Positions 44,403-55,495 are shown, counted from the stretch's first letter. The stretch is 64,000 nucleotides of DNA from Nocardia rhamnosiphila NBRC 108938 (GCF_000720425.1 NZ_JOAJ01000008.1:372001-436000), one strand, 5' to 3'. The notes: a model not told the origin generated them from the letters alone. Numbers and translations are program-made.

Positions 44403-44927
44403 TTACAGCCAGGTGAGCGGCATATCCAGCGAGGCCGTCCAGGCCAGGAAGTCGTGGCCGTGGGCGGCGATACCGTCGATGGCCCGGGTGGCCGTGGCCA
44501 CCGCTCGCTCCGCGGCACGGGCATCGAGCAGGCCCACGGTGTGTGCCGCCAGGAGTTCGTCGACGTCCAGGAGTTCGGTCTCTCTTCCCGTGCGGACCAC
44601 CAGATCGAGATAATGGTCCACCGAGCGCCATTTCTTCGGCCCGACCTCGCCGAATTCGCCGATATCGAGGTAATAGTCCTGATCGCGCCGATGGGCCGGA
44701 TTGAAATGGAACACCGTCGCGCGCAGGTTCAATTCGGGGAGCAGCCACGACTCGATGTAGTGGAATTGCGGGTGATCGGCGGTCCGCGCCATGTAGAGCC
44801 CCCAGGGCTCGAGGTGGTAGCGCTCCACATCGCGGACGAAACCCTTCGGATCGGTGTTCGTCAGTTCCGCGATATCGAAGTACTCCACCTTCGGCCGGTG
44901 GACGTCCACGCTCGGTGCCTGTGTCAC
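44403..44927 (-). CDS. DUF402 domain-containing protein
   Basis: This is a 174-aa protein of the DUF402/FomD-like nucleoside-phosphate hydrolase fold. PWGLYMARTADHPQFHYIES, VFHFNPAHRRDQDYYLDIGE and DHYLDLVVRTGRETELLDVD give the metal-binding acidic cluster. The mycobacterial neighbour of uvrB (Rv1632c) is a similar protein in the same orientation. GTG 44927 is chosen because a TAGATT box ends 8 bases upstream and the frame before it is not protein-like. Biochemical role unknown; some relatives hydrolyse nucleoside di/triphosphates. Confidence 0.9.
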   Translation of the reverse strand: MTQAPSVDVHRPKVEYFDIAELTNTDPKGFVRDVERYHLEPWGLYMARTADHPQFHYIESWLLPELNLRATVFHFNPAHRRDQDYYLDIGEFGEVGPKKWRSVDHYLDLVVRTGRETELLDVDELLAAHTVGLLDARAAERAVATATRAIDGIAAHGHDFLAWTASLDMPLTWL

Positions 44928-44935
44928 AGCTGCTG

Positions 44936-44941
44936 AATCTA
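44936..44941 (-). promoter_or_regulatory. -10 box of leaderless DUF402 promoter
   Basis: TAGATT on the minus strand ends 8 bases before GTG 44927. Confidence 0.5.
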
Positions 44942-45052
44942 CCCACCGGGCGGGCCGGGCGAGTAGGGGCCGCCGCTTCGTCCCGCCGGGCCCGGCCGCG
45001 GGACGTGGGCTCCGGCACAGGTCGCGGGCGGGATTCTGTCGGTGTCCGCGCT

Positions 45053-45058
45053 TAGTCT
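45053..45058 (+). promoter_or_regulatory. -10 box of leaderless uvrB promoter
   Basis: TAGTCT ends 6 bases before ATG 45065, and the intervening GGGGC is too close to act as an ordinary Shine-Dalgarno. Confidence 0.5.
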
Positions 45059-45064
45059 TGGGGC

Positions 45065-47257
<2,193 letters not shown>

Positions 47258-47286
47258 CCGGATCCGGACCGCGCCGGCTCTCGGGT

Positions 47287-47763
47287 TCAGGCCTGCGTGG
47301 CCATCCATTCGTTCACGCGACGCTCGGCCTCCTCGCGGGAGACATCCTCCACCCGGGTCATCACGACCCAGCGATGGCCGAAGGGGTCCTTCAGGGCGCC
47401 GTAGCGGTCGCCGGTGACGAAGGTGGCCGGGTCCTCGGCCACCCGGGCGCCGTGCTCGCGGGCACGGGCGATCACCGCGTCGACGTCGGGGCAGTAGTGG
47501 ACCAGCGAGGTGTGTACCCAGTCGCCGCTGGGCGCCAGCACATTCTGGTCCGGTACCGGGAGCCCCAGCTGGATGGTGGAATCGCCGATCTTCAGTTCGG
47601 CGTGGGCGGGTTGCCCGTCGGGCATATCGTTGCGCGAGATCACTTCGGCGCCGAACACCGCGGTGTAGAAGTCGATGGCGGCATTGCCGTCGGAGACCGC
47701 GATGAACACGGTGATGGAGTGGTAGCCCGCGGGGATGGGATCGACTGTTTCGCTCATGCCCAT
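47287..47763 (-). CDS. VOC-family (glyoxalase/bleomycin-resistance fold) protein
   Basis: This 158-aa protein matches the PhnB-like VOC pattern: HSITVFIAVSDGNAAIDFYT, then GAEVISRNDMPDG, LKIGDSTIQLG, and the C-terminal DRYGALKDPFGHRWVVMTRV. Metal-ligand positions are partly present, so enzymatic activity is uncertain. Function unknown. ATG 47763 and ATG 47757 are both possible. The gene is convergent with uvrB (29-base gap) and divergent from the AraC gene. Confidence 0.85.
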   Translation of the reverse strand: MGMSETVDPIPAGYHSITVFIAVSDGNAAIDFYTAVFGAEVISRNDMPDGQPAHAELKIGDSTIQLGLPVPDQNVLAPSGDWVHTSLVHYCPDVDAVIARAREHGARVAEDPATFVTGDRYGALKDPFGHRWVVMTRVEDVSREEAERRVNEWMATQA

Positions 47764-48163
47764 GACTCTGCCGCGCCGGGGCCGCGGATTCTTGTAAGAA
47801 AGCGACAGCTCACTGCGGTTCGGCTCGGGCCCGCCCGCACAGCCGGGCTGTGGCGTCCGGTGGGTGACGATCACCCGCCGTCCCCGGCCGCCCGTGCCGG
47901 GTCGCGCCGCTGGGTCGGGCAAACGTGTGCGAACCCGCGCCCGGGCGCCCGGCATTCGGTCGCGCGCCCGTGCGAGTGCCCGCCGCGCTCGGTACCTCCG
48001 TGCCCGATCGCCGTGGGTTCCGGCCGCTGCTCGCCCCGGCTGCACCGGGCCGGCACTGTCGGGCCCGGACATGGGCGTCTGTTCGCGTCCGGACTGTTGA
48101 CGTCTCCCGGCTGCCGCAGGCCGGTGCCGGGACGGACCCGCCGGCGCGCGGAAGGTTGCGGCC
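47764..48163. other. gene-free divergent region
   Basis: This 400-base gap lies between the VOC and AraC genes. Long frames exist on both strands but have Arg/Pro/Ala-skewed, non-protein-like composition. I see no clear operator; GGAAGG at 48150-48155 is the AraC gene's ribosome site. Confidence 0.5.
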
Positions 48164-49042
48164 GTGGCTGACGCGCGGATACCGGCGACCGACGTGCCCG
48201 CGGCCGGTGACCGCAAGGCGATCCTGCATCCGCATGAGCAGGAGCGGTACCGCACGCTGAACCGCCTGCCGGCCGGCGGCACGGTATCGGACTATGTCGA
48301 CTGGTACTGGTCGGTGCGCTGGGATGTGCGCGGCCGGGCGCCCTACCACGCCGAGGTCCTGCCGTATCCCTGCGTACACATCACCTTCGAACGCGACGGC
48401 GACCGCCGCGGTGGGTTCGTCAACGGTGTCTGCACCAGGAAGTACGTGCGCGAACTGATCGGCCGGGGGGAGACCTTCGGCGTCCGATTCCGGCCCGGCG
48501 GGTTCGGGGCGTTCACCGGGCTCGATGTCGGTGTGTTCCGGGATCGCGCGGTACCGCTGGACGAGGTGCTGCCCGATACCGGCGACCTCGTCGACCGGGT
48601 ACTCGCCGAACCGGGCGATCCCGGCCGACGCCGCCTGGTCGAGGACTATCTCCACACCCGCGCGCGCCGGGACGACCCCAACTACCGGCTCGTGCTGACG
48701 ATCGCCGCCGCGATGGCCGGCGATCCCGACCTGACCCGGGTCGATCAGGTCACGGATCGATTCGGAGTACCGGTGCGCACGCTGCAGCGGCTGTTCCGCC
48801 GCTATATCGGTGCGGGACCGAAATGGGTGCTGCGGCGATATCGATTACAGGACGGAGCCGATCTACTGGCCCGCGGTCGTATCGCGGATCTGGGGGCCCT
48901 CGCGGCCGAACTCGGTTATTTCGATCAGGCGCATTTCACCCGTGAGTTCACGGCCGAAGTCGGAATGGCTCCCCTGGAATACGCCAAGAATTCGTTACGC
49001 TCGCGCGATGAGGTGACCTCCAAGGTCATGCCGGCCTCATAA
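48164..49042 (+). CDS. AraC-family transcriptional regulator
   Basis: This 292-aa protein has an N-terminal sensor half of the DUF6597 type (LPAGGTVSDYVDWYWSVRWD, PYPCVHITFERDG, ETFGVRFRPGGFGAFTG). A C-terminal pair of AraC helix-turn-helix motifs follows (VDQVTDRFGVPVRTLQRLFR and LGALAAELGYFDQAHFTREF). The inducer is unknown. GGAAGG lies 8 bases before the GTG start. The DoxX gene begins 55 bases downstream on the same strand and is a possible target. Confidence 0.9.
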   Translation: MADARIPATDVPAAGDRKAILHPHEQERYRTLNRLPAGGTVSDYVDWYWSVRWDVRGRAPYHAEVLPYPCVHITFERDGDRRGGFVNGVCTRKYVRELIGRGETFGVRFRPGGFGAFTGLDVGVFRDRAVPLDEVLPDTGDLVDRVLAEPGDPGRRRLVEDYLHTRARRDDPNYRLVLTIAAAMAGDPDLTRVDQVTDRFGVPVRTLQRLFRRYIGAGPKWVLRRYRLQDGADLLARGRIADLGALAAELGYFDQAHFTREFTAEVGMAPLEYAKNSLRSRDEVTSKVMPAS

Positions 49043-49097
49043 TCGGAGACGCCTCACGGGCGAAGCGGTACCGTCGGCGACAGATGAGGAGCTGTAC

Positions 49098-49511
49098 ATG
49101 GATGTCGTGGTGTTGATCGGCCGCGTGATGTTCGTCATTCTGTTCCTGAGTTCGGCGCTGGGGCATTTCACCCAGACCAAGGCCATGGCGGGGTACGCGC
49201 GGGCCAAGGGGGTACCGGTGCCGGAACTCGCGGTGCGGGGGTCCGGGCTGCTCATGCTGCTGGGCAGTATCAGCATCCTGTTCGGGATCTGGGCCGATGC
49301 GGGCGCCCTGCTGCTGCTGATCATGCTGGTCCCCACCATGATCATGATGCACGCTTTCTGGAAGGAAACCGAGGCCGAGGCCACCCAGGCGGAGACGATC
49401 CAGTTCAACAAGGACCTCGCACTCGCCGGCGCCTGCCTGATGTTGTTCGCGTTTTTCGCGCACACCGAGGAATTGGGCCTGACGATTACCGGTCCGCTGT
49501 TCTCCCTCTGA
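49098..49511 (+). CDS. DoxX-family membrane protein
   Basis: This 137-aa protein has four predicted membrane helices. It opens LIGRVMFVILFLSSALGHF, and TKAMAGYARAKGVPVPELAV is the cytoplasmic loop typical of DoxX. Helices LLMLLGSISILFGIWADAG and LLLLIMLVPTMIMMHAFW follow, then the C-terminal hydrophobic segment ALAGACLMLFAFFA. DoxX proteins are linked to thiol/oxidative stress complexes in mycobacteria. GAGGAG lies 7 bases before the ATG. Confidence 0.88.
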   Translation: MDVVVLIGRVMFVILFLSSALGHFTQTKAMAGYARAKGVPVPELAVRGSGLLMLLGSISILFGIWADAGALLLLIMLVPTMIMMHAFWKETEAEATQAETIQFNKDLALAGACLMLFAFFAHTEELGLTITGPLFSL

Positions 49512-49843
49512 TCGCGCCCGAAATGGTGCCGGTGCCCGCTGGATGCTGTGTACACCGGCACTGTGAGGAAAGTCCCACGGCGCCAAGGGTGTTCGCATTC
49601 CTTGTGACCCCTCACAGGTTTACCCGCGCCGGCGGGAGAAGTGCCAGGTAGACGCGGCATTCGTCGTTCGTCCGGGGTGAAATGTGAAACGACACCGCCG
49701 TAGAACGCGTCTGTGATGTACAACGAATCCGGATATTCGGGCCGGTGTTCCGGCTATGGTCTACGCAGTCGCTGCGCCGTCGCCCGACATTCCACGAGCA
49801 ACCGGTGCAGCCGCGTTTATACCCCGCACAGTTGGAGGAGAGA
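49512..49843. other. gene-free region upstream of USP gene with CRP-like palindrome
   Basis: TGTGA-CCCC-TCACA lies at 49603-49616, and a wider inverted repeat (CTGTGAGG at 49561-49568 with CCTCACAG at 49610-49617) surrounds it. A TATGGT -10 candidate is at 49755-49760. No coding frame is supported. Confidence 0.45.
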
Positions 49844-50296
49844 ATGACCGCCTACCGGACCATTGTCGTCGGTACCGACGGCTCGGACTCGTCGTACGTC
49901 GCCGTGGAAAAGGCCGCCTCACTGGCCGGAGCCGCGGGCTCGACGTTGATCGTGGCCTGCGCCTACTACCCGACCGACGACCGTGACGTCGCCGCCGCGA
50001 GCGATATGCTCAAGGACGAGGCGTACCAGGTTCGTGGTTCGGCGCCCACCAACGAGATCCTGCGCACCGCGCGCGACAAGGCCACTGCCGCCGGGGCCAA
50101 GGAGATCGTCGAGAAGGCCATTGTCGGCGAACCGGTCGAATCCCTGCTCGATCTGGTCAAGGAAACCCAGGCCGATCTGCTCGTGGTCGGTAACCGTGGC
50201 CTGAACACCCTGGCCGGCCGGCTGCTGGGCTCCGTGCCCTCCGATGTGGCGCGTAAATCGAAGTCCGATGTGCTGATCGTGCACACCGTGCGCTGA
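49844..50296 (+). CDS. universal stress protein (Rv1636-type)
   Basis: This 150-aa UspA-fold protein starts MTAYRTIVVGTDGSDSSYVA, and its nucleotide-binding loop is DLLVVGNRGLNTLAGRLLGS. The mycobacterial orthologue (Rv1636, TB15.3) binds cAMP and ATP, and its gene lies in the same interval between uvrB and uvrA. The loop retains the G-x2-G-x9-G-S pattern needed for ATP binding. GGAGGAGAGA precedes the ATG. Role: cytoplasmic cyclic-nucleotide/ATP binding under stress. Confidence 0.94.
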   Translation: MTAYRTIVVGTDGSDSSYVAVEKAASLAGAAGSTLIVACAYYPTDDRDVAAASDMLKDEAYQVRGSAPTNEILRTARDKATAAGAKEIVEKAIVGEPVESLLDLVKETQADLLVVGNRGLNTLAGRLLGSVPSDVARKSKSDVLIVHTVR

Positions 50297-50315
50297 TATC
50301 GCGATCGCGGACCAT

Positions 50316-50351
50316 CCGCCCCGCCCGGAACTCGGCTTCCGGGCGGGGCGG
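50316..50351. terminator. perfect 15-bp bidirectional terminator
   Basis: CCGCCCCGCCCGGAA pairs with TTCCGGGCGGGGCGG around CTCGGC, between convergent stops at 50296 and 50368. Confidence 0.85.
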
Positions 50352-50367
50352 CCGCGTTCCGGCGGCC

Positions 50368-52698
50368 TCACTCGGCCAGGCGGCGCAGTTCCGGTGGGAG
50401 ATCGCCGCTGTGCACCACGGTGAGCCGTTGGGTGGCGCGGGTGATCGCGACGTACAGATCGTTGCGGCCGCGCGGTGATTCGGCGATCACCGCACCGGGC
50501 TCCACCAGGTACACCCCGTCGAACTCCAGACCCTTCGCTTCGGTCACCGTCAGCACGCGCACGTATTCGCTTGCCAGCCCGGATAATTCGTCCACCAGGG
50601 CGGCCGGTGTGAGTACCGCGGCGGTGCCCGGGCCCTGCTCCTCGGCGAGCAGACCGGAAAGTTTCGCCGACAGATGCGCCGCCGGGACCCGATGCGCCCG
50701 CGGCGGCACGCCCGAATCGCGGACCGAACGCGGCACCTCGGCGGTGGGGTCGATCGCAGCCAGTACGTCCGCCGCCACCGCCATGATCTCCGACGGGGTC
50801 CGGTAGTTGACGGTGAGCTCGGTGCGTTTCCACCGTGTGGCCACATACGGTTCCAGCATGTCCGCCCAGGCACTCGCGCCCGCCGGATCACCGGTCTGCG
50901 CGATATCGCCGACCACGGTGATCCATCGATTCGGGATCCGGCGCATCACCATGCGCCAGGCCATCTCCGACAGTTCCTGCGCTTCGTCCACGATCACATG
51001 CCCGTAGGTCCAGGTGCGATCGCCCGCGGCGCGTTCGGCGGTGGTCTGGCGATTGCGCACCTGCTGGCGCTCGGCCAGCTGGCTCGCGTCGATGAGGTCG
51101 TAGGCCATCAGGATCTCCGGGTCGAGTTCGTCCTCGAGGTCCTGCGGGGCCGATCCGGTCAGGATGTCCAGGGCGTCCTGCGCCTCGGCGAGCTGGGCGC
51201 GCCAGCGCCGCCGGGCGCGTTCGCGTTCCTCGGCGTCGTCGGTGCCCAGCAGTTCGGCGAGTTCGTCCAGCAGCGGGGCGTCGGCGGCACTGAATTCGCC
51301 GGTACCGGTGCGCAGCAGTTCGGCCCGGTCGGCCGGCTCGAGCACCTTACCGGCGGCGCGCTCCAGCCGGTCCGGGTCGGCGAACAGATCGCCCAGCACC
51401 TGCTGTGGCGTGAGCATCGGCCACAACTCGGCCAGCACGCGCTGGACCTTCTGGTCGGCGCGCAACTCGTCGCTGATCTCGGACAGATCCGCCGCGCTGA
51501 GCAGGCTGCGGCCGTTCCCGGCCGGGTCGGCGCCCATGGTCTGGGCGAGCTGGTCGGTGAGCGCCTCGATCACCATCGACGCGAAGATGGGCCGCGCCAG
51601 GTTGTGCGGGCGGCGTGAGGAGCGGGCCCGGCCGCGGGCCCGGGTGACGATCTTGCGGTCCAGGGTCACCGGGTAGCCGTCGAAGCTCAGGGTGATCGGT
51701 TCGCCCGGCACCTGCTGGCGGTCGCGTACGGCGTTCTTCAGGATTTCCAGCACACTCGTCGAGCCCTTCAGCTCTCCGGCGCGCAGGGAGTCGGTGAGCG
51801 TGGCCTTCACACCGGGGTACAGATCGCCGATGGTGGACAGCAGGACCCCGGTCTCACCGAGCGACGGCAGCACCTGACCGATGTAGTCCAGGAAGGTGGC
51901 GTTGGGGCCGATGATGAGTACGCCGCTCTTGGCCAGCTGCTGGCGATAGGTGTACAGGAGATAGGCGGCACGGTGCAGGGCGACCGCGGTCTTACCGGTG
52001 CCCGGCCCACCTTGCACGACGAGCACACTCTTGTGCTCGGCGCGGATGATGGCGTCCTGTTCGCTCTGGATCGTTTCCACGATGTCGGCCATCTGGCCGG
52101 TGCGGGCGGCGTTCAGCGCGGCCAGCAGGGCGCTCTCGCTGCCGACGCCGCCGTCGGAGGTCGTGACCCCGGCCCGGTGCGCGGCCTCGAGATCGAGGTA
52201 TTCATCGTTGACCGCGGTCACCCGTCGGTTCCGGGAGCGGATGTGGCGACGCCGCCGCACTCCGTCCGGCGCCGCGGTGGTGGCCAGGTAGAACGGCCGC
52301 GCCAGCGGGGCCCGCCAATCGAGCAGCAGGGGTTCGTAGTCGTTGTCCTCGTCGAGGATGCCCAGCCGGCCGATATAGCGCTGTTCCGGATCCTCGTCCG
52401 CGGCGGTGAGATCGATGCGGCCGAAACACAGGCCGTGCTCGGCGGCGTCGTATTTGGCCAGGTCCTCGGTGTAGAGCTGCGTGAACGACTCCCGTTCGGT
52501 ACGGGCCTGCGGGGTCCCCCCGGTTTCCAGCAGCACGGTGCGCAGCCGATTGTCGGCGTAGGCGCGCATCCCGTCGAGCCGCTCGTACAGCACCGACAGG
52601 TACGCCTGTTCGTGGTCGAGGTCCCGCGTCGCCGTATCCGGAGGCGCCACGTCGGGAGCCGGTTCGGTGGGGCGTTCCTCGGTGCGGTTGTCGGGCAA
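50368..52698 (-). CDS. helR: RNA polymerase recycling motor ATPase, HelD/HelR type
   Basis: This 776-aa UvrD-like ATPase has the HelD plan. The N-terminal coiled-coil arm (DLDHEQAYLSVLYERLDGMR) is followed by RIGRL-type beta strands (RYIGRLGILDEDNDYEPLLL). Walker A is VVQGGPGTGKTAVALHRAAY, Walker B HVIVDEAQELSEMAW, then VVGDIAQTGDPAGASAW and motif VI LYVAITRATQRLTVV. HelD proteins pry open stalled RNA polymerase; actinobacterial HelR also removes rifamycins from the enzyme. TTG 52698 is preferred because AAGGAG lies 9 bases upstream; a GTG at 52761 would add 21 poor-quality residues. Confidence 0.88.
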   Translation of the reverse strand: MPDNRTEERPTEPAPDVAPPDTATRDLDHEQAYLSVLYERLDGMRAYADNRLRTVLLETGGTPQARTERESFTQLYTEDLAKYDAAEHGLCFGRIDLTAADEDPEQRYIGRLGILDEDNDYEPLLLDWRAPLARPFYLATTAAPDGVRRRRHIRSRNRRVTAVNDEYLDLEAAHRAGVTTSDGGVGSESALLAALNAARTGQMADIVETIQSEQDAIIRAEHKSVLVVQGGPGTGKTAVALHRAAYLLYTYRQQLAKSGVLIIGPNATFLDYIGQVLPSLGETGVLLSTIGDLYPGVKATLTDSLRAGELKGSTSVLEILKNAVRDRQQVPGEPITLSFDGYPVTLDRKIVTRARGRARSSRRPHNLARPIFASMVIEALTDQLAQTMGADPAGNGRSLLSAADLSEISDELRADQKVQRVLAELWPMLTPQQVLGDLFADPDRLERAAGKVLEPADRAELLRTGTGEFSAADAPLLDELAELLGTDDAEERERARRRWRAQLAEAQDALDILTGSAPQDLEDELDPEILMAYDLIDASQLAERQQVRNRQTTAERAAGDRTWTYGHVIVDEAQELSEMAWRMVMRRIPNRWITVVGDIAQTGDPAGASAWADMLEPYVATRWKRTELTVNYRTPSEIMAVAADVLAAIDPTAEVPRSVRDSGVPPRAHRVPAAHLSAKLSGLLAEEQGPGTAAVLTPAALVDELSGLASEYVRVLTVTEAKGLEFDGVYLVEPGAVIAESPRGRNDLYVAITRATQRLTVVHSGDLPPELRRLAE

Positions 52699-52824
52699 GT
52701 TCTGACTCCTTCTCACCCACGGCGGGACGGGCTCGGCGGGGCACGGCGGGATGGCGTGCACAGAGTTGTCGAGTCTACTGCGGGTTCGTATCGGATGTTG
52801 TTCGCGCAGGTCACACCGGCGCGA

Positions 52825-54156
52825 TCAGGAGACGTGCGAGTTGTCGCCGCGCAATCCGCGCCCGCGCGTGCCATCGCGCCGGCTCGGCGATTTGGCCTCG
52901 TACATGGCCACGTCGGCATCATGCAGGACCGCTTCCGGAGTGCGCGTATCGCCGGGTTCCAAGGTGGTCACCCCGATGGACGCGTTCACCGCGATCCGGT
53001 GTCCCCGCGCGACGATCGGTTCGGCCATGGCGGCCCGCAATCGCCGGACCAGCGGTTCGAGCTCCTCGTCGCCGGGCCGCCCGGCCAGCAGGACCAGGAA
53101 TTCGTCCCCGCCGAGCCGGCCCACCAGATCCTCGCTGCGCAACGCGCGCTGTAGTCGGTGCGCGACGATCCGTAGCACCGTGTCGCCGATGGCGTGGCCC
53201 ATGGTGTCGTTGATCGATTTGAAGCCGTCGAGGTCGATGAACATCACCGTGGACACCCGGTGCGTACCGCTGGCCGCGAGCGCTCCGGACAGCTGCGACA
53301 GGATCAGCGACCGGTTGGCCAGGCCGGTGAGCGGGTCATGGGTGGCCTGGTATTCGAGCTGCCGGCGGCTGGCCAGGTATTCGGTGATATCGGCGAACGA
53401 GCACACCGCGGCCGTGCCCGGTTCGTCCGGGTTCAGCAGTCGGCTCGACACCGCCAGCCAGCGGCGCTGACCGTCGGGGCGGACGATCGCGAAGACGTAC
53501 CCGGTGACGGTTTCGCCGGTGGCCAGGGTGCGCGCCACCGGGTGCCGTTCCTGGGGCATGGGTTGGCCGTTCGAGTCCAGTAGTTCCAGCGGCAGCGTGG
53601 TGATCTTGGAGCCCACCAGCGGTATCCGGTCGTCGATTCCGAAGATCCGGCGGGCGGCGGGGTTGGCCGAGGCGATGGTTCCGTCCCGATAGAAAACAGC
53701 CACCCCTTCCTCGAGCTGGGAGACCACCGTGGTGAAGTGCTGCTCGGCCCGCCGTTGGGCGCGTTCAGCGGCTTTCTGGGCCGTCAGATCGTGGATCACC
53801 ACCTGGTAGGCGAGGCGATCGTGCCAGGCGGTGAGCACCGAGACGGTCTCCACCGGAACCTCGCGCCCGTCCAGTGCCAGTAACACCATCTCGGTGGGTT
53901 CGGACGCGTTACCCGTCGCGGTGAGACCGGCAATGCGCTCGTACATGGGCTGGCGGAAATCGGGATGCACGAAACGGGCGATGTGCTGCCCGAGGACCTC
54001 GGCCAGGTTCTTGGCGCCCATGATCCGCAGGGCTGCCGGATTGGCGTAGACGACGATGCCGCGTTCGTGCACACAGATGCCGTCGGGGGAGTGCTCGACC
54101 AGGGAGCGGTACCGATGCGCGAGTTGCTCGGCGGCGGACGCCCTGCGCTCTCCCAT
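52825..54156 (-). CDS. PAS-PAS-GGDEF diguanylate cyclase
   Basis: This 443-aa soluble signalling protein has two PAS domains: YRSLVEHSPDGICVHERGIV and FTTVVSQLEEGVAVFYRDG mark their starts. A GGDEF domain follows with the intact active site GRLGGDEFLVLL, and an RxxD product-inhibition site (RSED) lies five residues before GGDEF. No EAL domain is present, so it should make, not degrade, c-di-GMP. The PAS ligand is unknown. ATG 54156 has GGGGG about 5 bases upstream; ATG 54168 is in frame. It is divergent from the ketosynthase gene. Confidence 0.9.
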   Translation of the reverse strand: MGERRASAAEQLAHRYRSLVEHSPDGICVHERGIVVYANPAALRIMGAKNLAEVLGQHIARFVHPDFRQPMYERIAGLTATGNASEPTEMVLLALDGREVPVETVSVLTAWHDRLAYQVVIHDLTAQKAAERAQRRAEQHFTTVVSQLEEGVAVFYRDGTIASANPAARRIFGIDDRIPLVGSKITTLPLELLDSNGQPMPQERHPVARTLATGETVTGYVFAIVRPDGQRRWLAVSSRLLNPDEPGTAAVCSFADITEYLASRRQLEYQATHDPLTGLANRSLILSQLSGALAASGTHRVSTVMFIDLDGFKSINDTMGHAIGDTVLRIVAHRLQRALRSEDLVGRLGGDEFLVLLAGRPGDEELEPLVRRLRAAMAEPIVARGHRIAVNASIGVTTLEPGDTRTPEAVLHDADVAMYEAKSPSRRDGTRGRGLRGDNSHVS

Positions 54157-54239
54157 ACCAACCCCCATCGTCGGCGGACCCGGACATTCAAACACGGCTC
54201 TACTCCGGTATCCACACGCATAAAATCGGACATAGTGGA

Positions 54240-54259
54240 CGTGATCTGGATTGATCACG
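54240..54259. promoter_or_regulatory. inverted repeat upstream of ketosynthase gene
   Basis: CGTGATC and GATCACG flank TGGATT, a perfect 7-bp inverted repeat 52 bases before ATG 54312 and 84 bases before the divergent cyclase start. It is a likely operator; no family can be assigned. Confidence 0.5.
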
Positions 54260-54311
54260 CCAAGACGTGTTCCCGGCGGTGCCGAGGGCGGGGACCGGCG
54301 AGGAGATTGTC

Positions 54312-55484
54312 ATGGCGGGGACCGGATTCAGCATCGATCTTATGTCGATCATCGGGATCGGTGCGGTCACCGGATACGGATGGGGGCGAGAGACATTCTG
54401 GGAGGGAATCCTGAGCGGGCGCTCCGCGGCCCGATTCGAACCCGGCTACGGAATCGACCCCGCGACCGGGGGCTGGGCCGCGCTGGTCCCGGAGGGCGGT
54501 GATCCCGCCTACGGCACCCGGTACGGGCGTGCGGTATTCGCGGCGGTCGACGAGGCGGTGGCCGATGCCCGGGCCCGCGGCTGGGAACCCGGCCCGCGAG
54601 TCGGGCTGGTGCACGCGGCCGTGCTCGGCGATGTCCGGCACCAGCGGGACTTCTCCGGTCCCGCCGGCGCCGGGTTCCGCGGCCGGGATTTCCTGCGGCT
54701 GCTGCCGTCCACCCCGGTCTCGGTGGTGACCCAGGCGTTCGGGTTCACCGGCCCGGTGATGGGCGTGTCGGCCGCGTGCAGTTCGGCCAATGTCGCGATA
54801 CTGCAGGCGCGGCTGTGGCTGGCCGCCGGCCTGGTGGACGATGTGGTGTGCGTGGCCTCGGACCTGTCGGGCACCCCGGAACTGGTGCGGCAGTTCGCGA
54901 AACTCGGCGCCGCGGTGGTCGATGTGGAATCGCTGCAGGGCTGCCGGCCGTTCCAGGAGGGCAGCCGGGGATTCAGTGTGGGGGAGGCGGCGGTGGGATT
55001 CGTCCTGAGTCGCGGATCCGGCGGGGCGTACGCCCGGATTCTCGGCGGAGCGATGAACAGCGAAGCGCACCACGTGGTCTCGGTGGAACCGAGCCACGAC
55101 CGGATCGTGGACTGCGTACAAGGCGCACTGTTCGACGCCGGTGTCGGCGCGGCCGATATCGGTTACCTGAACGCGCACGGTACGGGGACCGCCCAGTGCG
55201 ACCGGGCCGAACGCGATGTGCTTGCCCGCGTGTTCGGCGACCGGCCCGCAGTGTACTCGATGAAGCCGCTGGCCGGGCATTGCCAGTCCGCGTCGGGGGC
55301 CGTGGAGCTCGCGGCGGCGGCGCTGGGATACGAGCGCGGCATCGTCCCGGCGCCGCCGACGGTGGCGCCGGCGCATCCGCGGCTGTTGAACGGGCCGGCC
55401 CCGGCGGGTCCGGGGTTGACCGCGAAGCTGTCGCTCGGGATGGGTGGGAACAACTCCACGGTGATCCTGGGTCCGGCCGTCTGA
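54312..55484 (+). CDS. stand-alone beta-ketoacyl synthase-like protein
   Basis: This 390-aa thiolase-fold enzyme retains the Cys-His-His triad: Cys156 in GVSAACSSANVA, His289 in NAHGTGT and His323 in GHCQSASG. The usual DTACSSS nucleophile context is altered to SAACSSAN. It lacks acyl-carrier or acyltransferase partners nearby, and the N-terminal part is shorter than FabF (about 410 aa). It could be a specialised ketosynthase, chain-length factor-like or ACP-independent enzyme. ATG 54312 has AGGAG 6 bases upstream. Confidence 0.85.
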   Translation: MAGTGFSIDLMSIIGIGAVTGYGWGRETFWEGILSGRSAARFEPGYGIDPATGGWAALVPEGGDPAYGTRYGRAVFAAVDEAVADARARGWEPGPRVGLVHAAVLGDVRHQRDFSGPAGAGFRGRDFLRLLPSTPVSVVTQAFGFTGPVMGVSAACSSANVAILQARLWLAAGLVDDVVCVASDLSGTPELVRQFAKLGAAVVDVESLQGCRPFQEGSRGFSVGEAAVGFVLSRGSGGAYARILGGAMNSEAHHVVSVEPSHDRIVDCVQGALFDAGVGAADIGYLNAHGTGTAQCDRAERDVLARVFGDRPAVYSMKPLAGHCQSASGAVELAAAALGYERGIVPAPPTVAPAHPRLLNGPAPAGPGLTAKLSLGMGGNNSTVILGPAV

Positions 55485-55495
55485 CGGCCCGGACC
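55470..55495 (+). terminator. hairpin overlapping the ketosynthase stop
   Basis: GGTCCGG and CCGGACC flank CCG/CGG, with the stop codon in the loop. No T-run follows. Confidence 0.4.

Noticed and set aside
50674..51618. Long plus-strand frames within helR
   Set aside because: They lie antisense to a gene with complete ATPase motifs and are GC-skew shadows.
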